A stretch of DNA of 64,000 nucleotides from CALDTK01 sp965215115 (GTDB taxonomy: Bacteria > Bacteroidota > Bacteroidia > Chitinophagales > Saprospiraceae): NCBI GenBank assembly GCA_965215115.1, contig OZ244050.1, positions 2,790,001-2,854,000 of the forward strand, in the 5' to 3' direction. Shown one piece after another: positions 41,465 to 50,689 of the stretch; positions within the stretch are counted from its first letter, which is position 1, and the number at the start of each line of letters is the position of its first letter. Both the position numbers and the translations under genes were made by a program. The notes under the pieces are model-generated. The model did not search any database. It had not been told where the DNA came from and was given only the letters and a program-made list of their open reading frames with translations.

Positions 41465-42931
41465 ATGGTCCTCCCCGTCTCCCGCTCTCCGCTCACCGTC
41501 CCGCCGAACATCAAGCGCGTCGTCGCGCGGTTTTTCTACAACTCCACGCCGCGCGCGCTCACGCTCGCCGACCACATCCTCGGCATGACCGAGGAGGAGG
41601 TCTGGGGGCAGCTCCAGCAGACGCTGCGGAGCTTCGCGCGGCGCCACCGCGACGTGTCGAACATCTTCCGCCGCCACTACGCCTTCGTGGAGTCGACGCT
41701 CCTGGAGCACGGCAAGGACGTCGAGGAGATCTCGGAAGACCGCCGGATGTTGATGGGGGCCTACTTCACGAAGGAGTTCTCGATCGAGGCGGCGGCGCTG
41801 TTCAACCCGAGTTGCGTGATCGCGCCGGACCAGTCGGGCCTGCTCCCGGACGAGGTGCGGCTCGTGATGAGCCTGCGGGCCACGGGCGAGGGGCACCTGA
41901 GCTCGCTCGAGTTCCGCTACCTCGTGGTCGACGTCAAGACCGGCGCCATCGAGATCGACCCGGCGGCCGACCGCATCGAGGAGGCGCGCTACGTCCGCGA
42001 CCACGAGTACGGCCGCGAGGAGTTTTTGCGCAAGCTCACCGACATGGCCGACGAGAGCCACGGCGGGTACGACATCGTGGCGAGCTTCCCGGAGACCTTC
42101 ACGTACGACGACCTCAAGATTAAGCTGGCGCAGGGGCTCCACGGCAAGGACGGGCGGAAGATCGACCAGACGGAGTTCCGCGAGGTGCTGTGGCTGGCGG
42201 ACTCCCACCACGAGGTGACGTTCTCGAAGGACACCGACATCTCCGAGCGGGTCATCCTGCCGATCAGCGAGTGGGAGAGCCGCGGGATCGAGGACGCGCG
42301 TTTCGTGCGCTTCGAGGACGAGGGCGGCGACGTGACGTACTACGGGACCTACACCGCCTACGACGGCTTTACGATCTTGCCGAAGCTGATCGAGACCAAG
42401 GACTTTTACCAGTTCCGCATCCGCCCGATGTACGGCAACGGGGCGTCGAACAAGAACCTGGCGCTGTTCCCGCGCAAGGTGGGCGGGAAGTACGTGATGC
42501 TGGCGCGCATCGACGGGGTCAACAACTACATCATGACCTCGGACTCGCTCACGATCTGGGAGGACCCGGAGCTGTTGCTGGGGCCGAAGTACCCCTGGGA
42601 GTTCGTGCAGATGGGCAACTGCGGCTCCCCGATCGAGACGCCGGAGGGCTGGCTGCTGATTACGCACGGGGTGGGACCGATGCGGACGTATCGCCTCGGC
42701 GCCGTCCTGCTCGACCTCGACGACCCGATGACGGTCCTGAAGCGCCTGCCGTACCCGCTGTTGAGTCCCGAGGAGGACGAGCGCGAGGGGTACGTCCCGA
42801 ACGTGGTGTACAGCTGCGGCAGCCTGGTGCTCGGCGAGCGACTGCTGATCCCATACGCCGTGAGCGACTACGCGAGCGGCTTCGCGTGGACGAACCTGGA
42901 GGCACTGCTGGCGGAGATGGTGGAGGTGTGA
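41465..42931 (+). CDS. GH130 family glycoside phosphorylase/hydrolase
   Basis: 488 residues, all cytoplasmic in character. An N-terminal helical segment (about 1-100) carries the FFYNSTPRALTLADHILG type of start seen in long GH130 proteins. The five-bladed propeller domain shows AYFTKEFSIEAAALFNPSCV, ESRGIEDARFVRFEDEGGDV, YYGTYTAYDGFTILP and MGNCGSPIETPEGWLLITHG. GH130 members phosphorolyse or hydrolyse beta-mannosides. In many Bacteroidota this gene is next to two GT4 glycosyltransferases, as seen here at 49637 and 50690, which suggests a shared mannose-containing glycan. The exact substrate is unknown. Confidence 0.9.
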   Translation: MVLPVSRSPLTVPPNIKRVVARFFYNSTPRALTLADHILGMTEEEVWGQLQQTLRSFARRHRDVSNIFRRHYAFVESTLLEHGKDVEEISEDRRMLMGAYFTKEFSIEAAALFNPSCVIAPDQSGLLPDEVRLVMSLRATGEGHLSSLEFRYLVVDVKTGAIEIDPAADRIEEARYVRDHEYGREEFLRKLTDMADESHGGYDIVASFPETFTYDDLKIKLAQGLHGKDGRKIDQTEFREVLWLADSHHEVTFSKDTDISERVILPISEWESRGIEDARFVRFEDEGGDVTYYGTYTAYDGFTILPKLIETKDFYQFRIRPMYGNGASNKNLALFPRKVGGKYVMLARIDGVNNYIMTSDSLTIWEDPELLLGPKYPWEFVQMGNCGSPIETPEGWLLITHGVGPMRTYRLGAVLLDLDDPMTVLKRLPYPLLSPEEDEREGYVPNVVYSCGSLVLGERLLIPYAVSDYASGFAWTNLEALLAEMVEV

Positions 42932-42961
42932 GGGGGAGGGCGCGAGCTTCGCTCGCTAGGT

Positions 42962-43025
42962 GGGCGCGGGGCTAATTGGGCGCTGCGCTAATTGGGCGCG
43001 GGGCTAATTGGGCGCGGGGCTAGAT
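42962..43025 (+). repeat. 16-bp tandem repeat, 4 copies
   Basis: Units at 42962, 42978, 42994 and 43010 have consensus GGGCGCGGGGCTAATT. They contain GGCTAATTGGGCGC across the unit boundary, which is also found in inverted orientation in the E1 gene repeat at 24666-24737. A small hairpin (GCGAGC-TTC-GCTCGC, 42942-42956) precedes the array. Confidence 0.92.
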
Positions 43026-43172
43026 GGGGTGCGCGAGCGTTGGGGGCGTCGGGCCGTCCGACCACTTTTGATCGGTGGCCCCGCAGCAGTACTCCCCTGG
43101 GTAGCACTATACCCGTACCATCCTTAACTTAAGCACCTCAAAAGCTTAAACAGGCTAGAGACGGTGCGTCCC

Positions 43173-43180
43173 TACGTTTG
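43173..43180 (+). promoter_or_regulatory. -7 box TACGTTTG
   Basis: TACGTTTG fits TAnnTTTG and ends 24 nt before the ATG at 43205, inside a locally AT-rich stretch. Confidence 0.5.
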
Positions 43181-43204
43181 CGCCGCACCAAGTCCACCCG
43201 CGGT

Positions 43205-46200
43205 ATGCTCCGTCCGTTACCCGTTTTCTCGCTTTGTATCGTCCTCGCGCTCAGCGCGCAGGCGCAGCTCCAGTGGACGCTTAGCCCCGAGCTCAACCGC
43301 GGCCTCCCGGCCGGGGTGACGGTCTTCACGACGGCTACCGAGGTGGCAGCTGGGGTGCCGACCAGTGGCGTGTACGCGCGGGCTAAGCTCGACGACCGCG
43401 GCATTGCTTTCGAGAGCCTCGTGGCCACGGGCGGCGCGCTTACCCCGCGGCAGTTCGCCGACCAGCACTTCGATACTTTTCGCGACAGCGTCTACGTCGC
43501 CATCAACGGGGGCTTCTTCTCGGCGACGGCTTCGCTGAGCCTCGCCATCTCCGACGGGCGCCTGCTCGCCCCTAACGTCCGGGCTCTGACGCGGCCTTTC
43601 GGCGGTCGTGACACGACTTACTTTCCGACCCGCGGCGCCTTCGGGATCGACGCGGCGCGGCGCCCCGAACTCGGGTGGGTCTACACCACCACCGGGGACT
43701 CGACCTATTTTTACGATGATCCCGCCCCGAACGCCCTCGGGCGGGCGCCCCTCGCTCGCCCTTCCAAGAACTTCCCGAATGGTGCCCGGCTCTGGGAGGT
43801 CGTCACGGCCATCGGCGGCGCGCCCGTGCTCGTGGACGGGGGCGTGATCCGCATCACCGCCGCCGAAGAGTTGATCGACGTCGAGAACGACAGCCGCCAG
43901 CCGCGCTCCGCCATCGGCTACACCGCCAGCGGCGAACTGCTCCTCGTCGCCATCGACGGGCGCCGGGCCGGGGTCGCCTCCGGGGTCACCCTCGCCGAAC
44001 TCGCGCGCATCATGCTCGACCTCGGGGCCGTGGCCGCGCTCAACCTCGACGGCGGCGGCTCGACGGGCCTCGTCGTCAACGGCGCGACCGCCAACCGCCC
44101 GAGCGACGCCACGGGCCTGCGCCCGGTACGCAGTGCCTTCGTCATCAAGAAAACCAACCGCGTACTCGACACCGAGACGGCCACCAACTACGCCGAGCCG
44201 CTAGGCAGCTGGGGCGAGACCAGCAACGCCGGTTTTTTCGGTCCGAGCCGCGCCCGCATCACGGGCGTAGCCACGCCCGCGACCCGCAGTGCGCGCTACA
44301 CCTTCGGCGGACTGGCCCCCGGGCGCTACCGCATTGGCGCGTGGTGGGTGGCCGCCGGCAACCGCGCCATTAACACGCCCTACGTCCTGCGCCGCGGCGG
44401 CGTCGTCGGCGGACCCGACACCGTGCGCTTCGACCAGAGCAAGAATGGGAGTCGCTTCAACGCCTTCGTCCTGAGTGACGGCACCGACGAGTTCGAGCTC
44501 AGCGCCGGGGACACCCTCACGGTCTTCAATGCGGCTACGGGCGCGGGCTCGGCCGTATTCGCGACCGTGGACGCGGTCAAGTTCGAACGCGTCGGCGCGG
44601 CGGCCGAACTGAGGCTAAGTCTCGCGGGGGGCGTGGACAGCTTCTCGCTCGGGCGCCTCGATACCCTCCGCACCACCGTGACGTATGCCTCGCGCAACTC
44701 GGGGGTTTTGGCGAAAGCCTACCGCGTAGAAGTGTTGAGCGCCGACGGCACCGCGCGCACGGTACTGGCGGGTGCGCTTCCGCAAAACCTGAGGGGCGAG
44801 GTCCCGGTCGCGCTCCCCTTGGCTTCGCTGGTGGTAAGCGGGCGGGCGAGCCTGCGCTTCGTGGTCGAGGACACGCTGGGACGCGCGGCCACGCTTCCGC
44901 TAAAACTCAATGTCCTCCCGGACCTCGAGATCTTCTTCGAACCCGACAACCGCGACACGATCCAAGCGCCGGTAGAGTCCGACCTCGCCGTCGACATTCG
45001 CCTACGACGACTCGTGGCCAGCGGTGCCCCCGACACTTTCCTCGTCCAACGCCTCAATCCCGGCGAGCCGGAGCTGCTCTTCTTCCCGCAGGTCTTCACG
45101 ACCGACACGACGCTGCGCCTCTTCGACACCGTCAACCTTGCCGTCGGGCAGTACATCAACTACGTCATCTCCGTGCGCGGGGCCGACCGCAACTACACCC
45201 GCCGGCTCACGGTCGAGATCGTCGACGAGGGGCCGACGCTCACGGCCACCGGCGCGCCCCTGCCCACCTTCGTGAGCCAGGGCGATAGCCTCGCGCTGCG
45301 CTTTGCTGCGGACAGCCGCCGGACGACCGTCGGGCTGCAAAAGATCCTCCTGCGCTACGTAAGCCCCGCGGGCGACACCACGACCGTCGTCGACTTTGCC
45401 CTCGGCGGCCGCGCGGCACCGTTCAACCTCGACCTCCCGGTGGAGGGGCGCCCGCTGGGCCGCACGCGGCTCGTGGCCGAGATCGTGCGCGCCGACGGCC
45501 GGCGCGCGAGCCTCACGTACGACCTGGTGGTCGGGCCGGCGCGCGGCGACACGCGCATGGTGGTGATCTCGGACTTCAACTCCGCCTTCGGGTCGGTGAC
45601 CTACGGCTGGGAGGTAGACAGCATCGCGCAGCGTATCCCGCGCATCTGGCAGCCGGACCTGGTGGTGAGCGGCGGCGACATGATCGCCGGGCAGAGCCCC
45701 GCCCTCACGCCCGAGCAGGTGGACGCGATGTGGGCGGGGTTCGACCGCGCGGTGGCGACGCCGATCCGCGCGGCCGGCATCCCGTACGTGTTTACGATCG
45801 GCAACCACGACGGCGCCATCCCCGTCGACAGCGCCGCCGCGGAGCGCTACTGGAACGACCCGCGCCACTTCCCCGGGTGGGTACCCGTCGACACGACCAA
45901 CTACCCCTTCTACATGTCCTTTTTCGGGGACAGCTCGCGCCAGAACTTCTTCATCGCCTGGAACGCCAGCGACGCCAATCTCTCCGACGCCGAGCTCGCG
46001 TGGGTCGAGGCGCAGCTCTCTACCGACATCGCGAAGGCCGCGCGCCACCGCTTCGTCGTCGGGCACCTCCCGCTCTACGCCTCGAGCAACGAGCGCAACT
46101 CAGCCGGCAACATCCTCAACGACTCCGAGCGCCTCCGGGAGCTCCTCGAGCGCAACGACGTCCACACCTACATCTCGGGCCACCACCACGCCTTCTACCC

Positions 46201-49200
46201 GGCGAAGCGCGGGCAACTGGAGCTCCTCAACGCCGGGGCCGCCGGCTCCGGGCCGCGCTCGTGGATCGGGCTCGACGAGGTGTCGCCGAACACCGTCACG
46301 GTGGTCGATGTGTTCGCGGCCGCCAACCCGCGCTACGGCCGCGATACGCTCGTGTACACGACGTATGAGACGCGGTACCGCGACGCGGCCGACATGCCGA
46401 TCTTCGACGACACCCGCCTGCCGGAGGTGATGTTTTCGTACAACGGCCAGTACCACATCCGCCGCGACCTCCAGCTCACGAGCGCGGGCAACGGTAGCCT
46501 CTCGGCCCTCAACGTGACCGACAACGCGCTCGCGCCGTCTGGTTCGGGCGAGGTGAGCGTGGCGCGGATGCCCGACGGGCGCCTCCGCGTCGAGGGCACG
46601 TTCCGCAACTTACGCGGGCGCGTGCTCCCGGAGCCGAGCGCGGTGGCCATCTACCGCGCGCGCCACAACGAGCAGGGGACTCTCGTGGCCACGCTTGAGG
46701 TCAACTCTACCGACGGTACGAGCGGAAGTTTTGGCGAAAGCCTCCCGGCCGGACTGCTCTCCGCCGAGCTCCTCACCGTGGGTAGCTACTACGTCACCGT
46801 CCGCACGACGGCCGCCCCGACGGGCGAGGTCCGCACGCAACTCTACCGCGCCGACAATCAGGGTCCGGCGGCCGTGACCTTCGCGGACACCCTGGCGCGG
46901 GGCGTCGTGCCCATCCGCGATGAGCCCGCCGTGCTCGTGCAGGAGTGGGCGCGCGCCACCGACCCGGAGCTCGACCCCGTGACTTACTACTACCAGGCTG
47001 CCCTCGACAGTGCCTTCACGTCGGTGGTCTTCCAGGAGGCCACCGGGCAGGCGACCCGCGTGCTGCTGTCGGAAGCGGAGCTATACGCGCTCATCGGCGA
47101 GCGCGGCCGCGGAGACTCCCTGCGGCTCTACCGCCGGGTGATCGCCTCGGACGGCCGCAATCTCAACTTCCGGGGTACGGGCGCGCTCACGCTCGTGCGC
47201 AGTGACATCCCGATCGCGGGCGACATCACGCTGCCGGCTCCGGGCTACCGCTTCGACTGTACGGCGGGCCGCGACGAGTTCACGGGGGCCTGCCTGGCGG
47301 CTTTCGCCAAAACCGGCTTCTCCAACGGGCACGGCGTCGCGGTCGACGGCAACAGCCGCGTCTGGGCGGCGGCCTTCAGCGGGGGGCTCCGCGTGACGAA
47401 CCCGGACGGCACCCCGTACACGCTCACCGACCCCGCCATCGCGTACAGCGCCACGGCCCTCCCGTACGTCGTCTCCGTGACCGTGAAGGGGGAAACGATC
47501 GACTCGCGCAACATCCGTGGCCTCGGTCGCGCGGCCGACGGCAATATCCTGATGGTGATCCAGAACTCGCGCCTCCTCAAGCTCGACGCCGTCACCGGGC
47601 ACCCGCTGCGGTACTGGCGTGGCCCGACGAGCTTCAGCAACCCGAGCGTCGACAGCGCCGGGCGCGTACTGCTCGTCTCGGTGGTCGGCAACCGGGCTTT
47701 CCTACTGAAGGAGACCCTCACCGACTCCTTCGACCTGGCGCGGCCGGAGTTCGCGCTACCGTCCCGCCCGAGCGTCATTCGCGCGGCGGCCATCAGCTAC
47801 GACGGCGCGAGCGTCTTCTTGCCGAGCAACGGCGCGGGCGGCATCCAGCGCTACGTCTTCTCGGCGGACACGGGCTACGCCCTCGTCGACACCATCTCGA
47901 CCGACAACAGCTCCAACAGCATCACCACCGCGCCCGGGGGCCGCGTCTACGCCGTCGTCAACCGTGGGGCCACGGCCCCCAAGCTCGTCTACCGCGAGTA
48001 CTCACCCACGGGCCGGACCTTCGCGTGGGAGCTGCCGCTCGACGAGGTGGCGAGTACGGACCTGCGCGGGGTATCGTTCACGCCCGATCGAGACACCTTT
48101 TACGTGGTCAACAGCACCAACGGCGATGTGCAGCGCTACGTCCGCGGCGCCGGCGGTGGCCGCACGGAAGACCTCGGCCCGGCCGCGGAGAATACGATCC
48201 CCGGGGTGCGCCCGAACGACGGCGCCGGGCGCAACCTCCTCTCCGGGCGGCGCGTGCGCCTGCGGGGCGCCGTGATCAGCGACAACCAGGTGCCCTACGG
48301 GCTCAGCTTTTACCTCGCGGAGTTGGGGGCGGGCCTCCAGGTGTACAGCGACACCGCGCTGCAGGACTACGTGCCGGTAGTCGGTGACAGTCTCGAGGTC
48401 ACGGGTGTGTTGCGCCAGCCGGCCGGCCAGTTGCAGCTGCGGTTGGATAGCCTCCGCGTGCTCGGGAAGAGCCGGGGCGTACGGGCGTCCGACGAGCGCG
48501 TCGTGGAGGCGAACGAGGGCTACTTCGTGCGCCTCGACTCGGTGCGCCTGCGTAGCCCGGATGCCTGGGCGCCGGGTGGGCTGCTCGGTTTCTCGGCGGC
48601 ACTGGCGGGCGTGGAGGAGGACAGCGTCCAACTATACGTCGGGCGGCAGACGGTGCTCTATAATCTGCCCGCGCCGCGGGGCCGCTTCCGGGTGCGGGGT
48701 CTGCTCGACCAGCGTGACGCGACTGCGCCCTTCGACGGCGGCTACCTCGTGCGGCCCTTGCGGGCGCGCGACATCGAGCTCTACATCGAGCCTGTGTTGC
48801 GCCTCTCCGCCGACAGCGTGTGTGCCGGGGATTCGGTGACGCTGAGCGCGACGACCTCCAATCCCGTCGGCAACGCCGCCCGGTACACCTGGCTGCGCGG
48901 CGGGGAAGTTTTGGCACAAGCCGTCGGCCGCAGTAGCCTTACGGTCGGTGCGGGTGACACGAGCGCCGTGTACAGCGTGCGCGTCAAGGCAGGCGGGGCC
49001 GACCTGCGGTACGGGTACGCCGCGGCCGATAGTACGGGCGCGAGCGCGGGGTTGCGGTTGCGGGTCCTGGACCGCCCGGCGATCACGGGTCTGCGCGTCG
49101 TGGGGGACACGACCGAGGGCAGCGACATCCAGCTCCAGGCAGCGGTGGGCGATGCGGCGCGCGTCGAGTACTACGCCCCGGACGGGCGCCTGCTTCCGGA

Positions 49201-49585
49201 CGGGAAGTTGGACAGCGCGCGCGTGAGCGACAGCGGTCGCTACACGGCGGTGGCCTTCGGGCGCAACGGCTGCGCCAGCGACACGGCGAGTGTACGACTC
49301 ACGGTGGTGAAGAGCTCCGGCACGCGGGAGCTCGCCAGCGTGATGCGCTTTGAGGTGTACCCGAATCCAGTGGCGGCCGGGGGCACAGTAAGTGTGGCGC
49401 TCGAGCTTACGGCGGCGGCGAACTTGGAGCTCGTGGACGCGCTCGGGCGCGTGATCTCAACGCGGGCGGTGCCAGTGCGGACGCGGGGCGTGCTCGAGCT
49501 GCCTGCGCCGGCCGAAGCCGGGGTATACACGTTGTGGGTTACCAATGGCGAAGGCAGTGTGAGCCGGGCACTGGTGGTGGAGTAA
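43205..49585 (+). CDS. 2126-residue T9SS protein: phosphodiester glycosidase plus calcineurin-like phosphoesterase
   Basis: Signal peptide ends in SAQAQ (about 21). Residues about 80-320 match the phosphodiester glycosidase (NAGPA-type) family: VYVAINGGFFSATASLS and VAALNLDGGGSTGLVVNG. A golvesin-like domain follows (about 328-470, FGGLAPGRYRIGAWWVAAGN). A calcineurin-like phosphoesterase lies at about 780-1020, with SGGDMIAG, TIGNHDG, VVGHLPLY and SGHHHAFY metal-ligand motifs. A CHRD-like domain (about 1083-1213), a propeller-like region (about 1340-1645), an OB-fold-like DUF5689-type region and Ig-like domains lead to a T9SS sorting domain (from about 2053). It is probably a surface enzyme removing phosphodiester-linked glycans or phosphates; the target is unknown. 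Confidence 0.82.
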   Translation: MLRPLPVFSLCIVLALSAQAQLQWTLSPELNRGLPAGVTVFTTATEVAAGVPTSGVYARAKLDDRGIAFESLVATGGALTPRQFADQHFDTFRDSVYVAINGGFFSATASLSLAISDGRLLAPNVRALTRPFGGRDTTYFPTRGAFGIDAARRPELGWVYTTTGDSTYFYDDPAPNALGRAPLARPSKNFPNGARLWEVVTAIGGAPVLVDGGVIRITAAEELIDVENDSRQPRSAIGYTASGELLLVAIDGRRAGVASGVTLAELARIMLDLGAVAALNLDGGGSTGLVVNGATANRPSDATGLRPVRSAFVIKKTNRVLDTETATNYAEPLGSWGETSNAGFFGPSRARITGVATPATRSARYTFGGLAPGRYRIGAWWVAAGNRAINTPYVLRRGGVVGGPDTVRFDQSKNGSRFNAFVLSDGTDEFELSAGDTLTVFNAATGAGSAVFATVDAVKFERVGAAAELRLSLAGGVDSFSLGRLDTLRTTVTYASRNSGVLAKAYRVEVLSADGTARTVLAGALPQNLRGEVPVALPLASLVVSGRASLRFVVEDTLGRAATLPLKLNVLPDLEIFFEPDNRDTIQAPVESDLAVDIRLRRLVASGAPDTFLVQRLNPGEPELLFFPQVFTTDTTLRLFDTVNLAVGQYINYVISVRGADRNYTRRLTVEIVDEGPTLTATGAPLPTFVSQGDSLALRFAADSRRTTVGLQKILLRYVSPAGDTTTVVDFALGGRAAPFNLDLPVEGRPLGRTRLVAEIVRADGRRASLTYDLVVGPARGDTRMVVISDFNSAFGSVTYGWEVDSIAQRIPRIWQPDLVVSGGDMIAGQSPALTPEQVDAMWAGFDRAVATPIRAAGIPYVFTIGNHDGAIPVDSAAAERYWNDPRHFPGWVPVDTTNYPFYMSFFGDSSRQNFFIAWNASDANLSDAELAWVEAQLSTDIAKAARHRFVVGHLPLYASSNERNSAGNILNDSERLRELLERNDVHTYISGHHHAFYPAKRGQLELLNAGAAGSGPRSWIGLDEVSPNTVTVVDVFAAANPRYGRDTLVYTTYETRYRDAADMPIFDDTRLPEVMFSYNGQYHIRRDLQLTSAGNGSLSALNVTDNALAPSGSGEVSVARMPDGRLRVEGTFRNLRGRVLPEPSAVAIYRARHNEQGTLVATLEVNSTDGTSGSFGESLPAGLLSAELLTVGSYYVTVRTTAAPTGEVRTQLYRADNQGPAAVTFADTLARGVVPIRDEPAVLVQEWARATDPELDPVTYYYQAALDSAFTSVVFQEATGQATRVLLSEAELYALIGERGRGDSLRLYRRVIASDGRNLNFRGTGALTLVRSDIPIAGDITLPAPGYRFDCTAGRDEFTGACLAAFAKTGFSNGHGVAVDGNSRVWAAAFSGGLRVTNPDGTPYTLTDPAIAYSATALPYVVSVTVKGETIDSRNIRGLGRAADGNILMVIQNSRLLKLDAVTGHPLRYWRGPTSFSNPSVDSAGRVLLVSVVGNRAFLLKETLTDSFDLARPEFALPSRPSVIRAAAISYDGASVFLPSNGAGGIQRYVFSADTGYALVDTISTDNSSNSITTAPGGRVYAVVNRGATAPKLVYREYSPTGRTFAWELPLDEVASTDLRGVSFTPDRDTFYVVNSTNGDVQRYVRGAGGGRTEDLGPAAENTIPGVRPNDGAGRNLLSGRRVRLRGAVISDNQVPYGLSFYLAELGAGLQVYSDTALQDYVPVVGDSLEVTGVLRQPAGQLQLRLDSLRVLGKSRGVRASDERVVEANEGYFVRLDSVRLRSPDAWAPGGLLGFSAALAGVEEDSVQLYVGRQTVLYNLPAPRGRFRVRGLLDQRDATAPFDGGYLVRPLRARDIELYIEPVLRLSADSVCAGDSVTLSATTSNPVGNAARYTWLRGGEVLAQAVGRSSLTVGAGDTSAVYSVRVKAGGADLRYGYAAADSTGASAGLRLRVLDRPAITGLRVVGDTTEGSDIQLQAAVGDAARVEYYAPDGRLLPDGKLDSARVSDSGRYTAVAFGRNGCASDTASVRLTVVKSSGTRELASVMRFEVYPNPVAAGGTVSVALELTAAANLELVDALGRVISTRAVPVRTRGVLELPAPAEAGVYTLWVTNGEGSVSRALVVE
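44705..44719 (+). repeat. GTTTT mini-hairpin copy (in giant gene)
   Basis: Exact form; encodes VLAKA. Confidence 0.9.
44774..44788 (-). repeat. GTTTT mini-hairpin copy (in giant gene), GCG/CGC stem
   Basis: Plus strand GCG-CTTC-CGC-AAAAC; encodes ALPQN. Confidence 0.8.
46728..46742 (+). repeat. GTTTT mini-hairpin copy (in giant gene)
   Basis: Exact form; encodes SFGES. Confidence 0.9.
47299..47313 (-). repeat. GTTTT mini-hairpin copy (in giant gene)
   Basis: Exact form on the minus strand; encodes AFAKT. Confidence 0.9.
48908..48922 (+). repeat. GTTTT mini-hairpin copy (in giant gene)
   Basis: GTTTT-GGC-ACAA-GCC, an off-consensus loop; encodes VLAQA. Confidence 0.75.
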
Positions 49586-49636
49586 GGGCATGGGCTTGGG
49601 TGCGCGTCGGCGGCGGCTGGCGCCATTCGGTAGCGT

Positions 49637-50689
49637 CTACGGACTTATAATCTGAGCGTACACCGCCTCATACCCCGCCACCATCGCCTCCCGCGAGAAC
49701 TTCGTTTTGGCGTAAGCCGCACACGCCCCGCGGTCGACGCCCTGCGTTTTGGCGACAGCCGCACAGGCCCCCTCTAGGTCATCCACTAAAAAGCCACTCA
49801 GGCCTTCGGCAATCAACTCCGGCATCGAGCCGCGGCGGTAGGCGATGACGGGCGTGCCGCTGATCATGCTCTCGGCCACGCTCAGGCCGAAGGGCTCCTC
49901 GAAGTAAATGGGGTGGAGGAGGGCGTCGGCTTCCGCCAAAACCCGCCGCCGCTCCTCCGGGCCGACGTTGCCGAGGTAGACGACGCGCGCGCCGTCGACG
50001 TGGGGCGCGACCTGCGTGTCCCAGTACGGCGCGTCCTGGATGAGGCCGGCCATGAGTAGGCGGCGACCCGTGCGCCGCGCGATCTCGACGGCGTCGTGCG
50101 GGCCTTTGTCCGGGTGCATGCGGCCGAAGTACAGCAGGTACGGACCGTATTTGGCTTTCGGTCCGTCGTGGCTGTCGCCAAAACCGAAGGCGTCCACGTC
50201 GATCCCGTTGTACACCGTCGCCGCGTAGCGCAGGCTCGGGTCCCGGTCCGCGTCGGAGATGCTTACGTAGTGCACGCGGTCATCGTAGCGGCGGTACATC
50301 GGTAGGATGCGCTCGCTCGAGAAGCCGTGGATCGTCGTCACCATCGGCGTGTCCACCAGGCGGCTGTACGCCAGCGGCATAAAGTCGAAGTGATTGTGCA
50401 AGAGGTCGAACTCACAGGCGCGCTCGAAGACCTGGCTCAGGTGGGTGTACTCGCAGATTTTGGCGTCTAGGGTCCGGTCTTCCTCGTAGCCGGCGGGGGT
50501 CGTCCCGACGAGTCGAGCGCCCGTGACGCTATCGGCCGTCGCGAAGAGCGTCACGTCGTGCCCGGCCGCCACGAGGCCCTCGGTCATGTTGCTGGCCACC
50601 TGCTCCCACGGGCCGTACGCGCGGGGGGGCGTACGCCAGGCGACGGGGGCAATGACGCCGATGCGATACTTTCGCCGAGGGCCACTCAC
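49637..50689 (-). CDS. GT4 family glycosyltransferase
   Basis: 350 residues from a GTG start. The N-terminal domain has RIGVIAPVAWRTPPRAYGPW and LLHNHFDFMPLAY. The C-terminal GT-B domain has LLYFGRMHPDKGPHDAVEIA (donor-site start) and FEEPFGLSVAESMISGTPVI, with the E-x7-E motif of GT4 enzymes. It transfers a sugar from a nucleotide donor to an unknown acceptor in the cytoplasm. Its start directly follows the stop of the GT4 gene at 50690, so the two are translated together. Two mini-hairpins near its 3' end encode AVAKT and AYAKT. Confidence 0.9.
   Translation of the reverse strand: MSGPRRKYRIGVIAPVAWRTPPRAYGPWEQVASNMTEGLVAAGHDVTLFATADSVTGARLVGTTPAGYEEDRTLDAKICEYTHLSQVFERACEFDLLHNHFDFMPLAYSRLVDTPMVTTIHGFSSERILPMYRRYDDRVHYVSISDADRDPSLRYAATVYNGIDVDAFGFGDSHDGPKAKYGPYLLYFGRMHPDKGPHDAVEIARRTGRRLLMAGLIQDAPYWDTQVAPHVDGARVVYLGNVGPEERRRVLAEADALLHPIYFEEPFGLSVAESMISGTPVIAYRRGSMPELIAEGLSGFLVDDLEGACAAVAKTQGVDRGACAAYAKTKFSREAMVAGYEAVYAQIISP
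49704..49718 (+). repeat. GTTTT mini-hairpin copy (in GT4 gene)
   Basis: GTTTT-GGC-GTAA-GCC; encodes AYAKT. Confidence 0.85.
49746..49760 (+). repeat. GTTTT mini-hairpin copy (in GT4 gene)
   Basis: GTTTT-GGC-GACA-GCC, 27 nt from the previous copy; encodes AVAKT. Confidence 0.85.
49928..49942 (-). repeat. GTTTT mini-hairpin copy (in GT4 gene)
   Basis: Plus strand GGC-TTCC-GCC-AAAAC; encodes VLAEA. Confidence 0.85.
50170..50184 (-). repeat. GTTTT mini-hairpin copy (in GT4 gene)
   Basis: Plus strand GGC-TGTC-GCC-AAAAC; encodes GFGDS. Confidence 0.85.
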
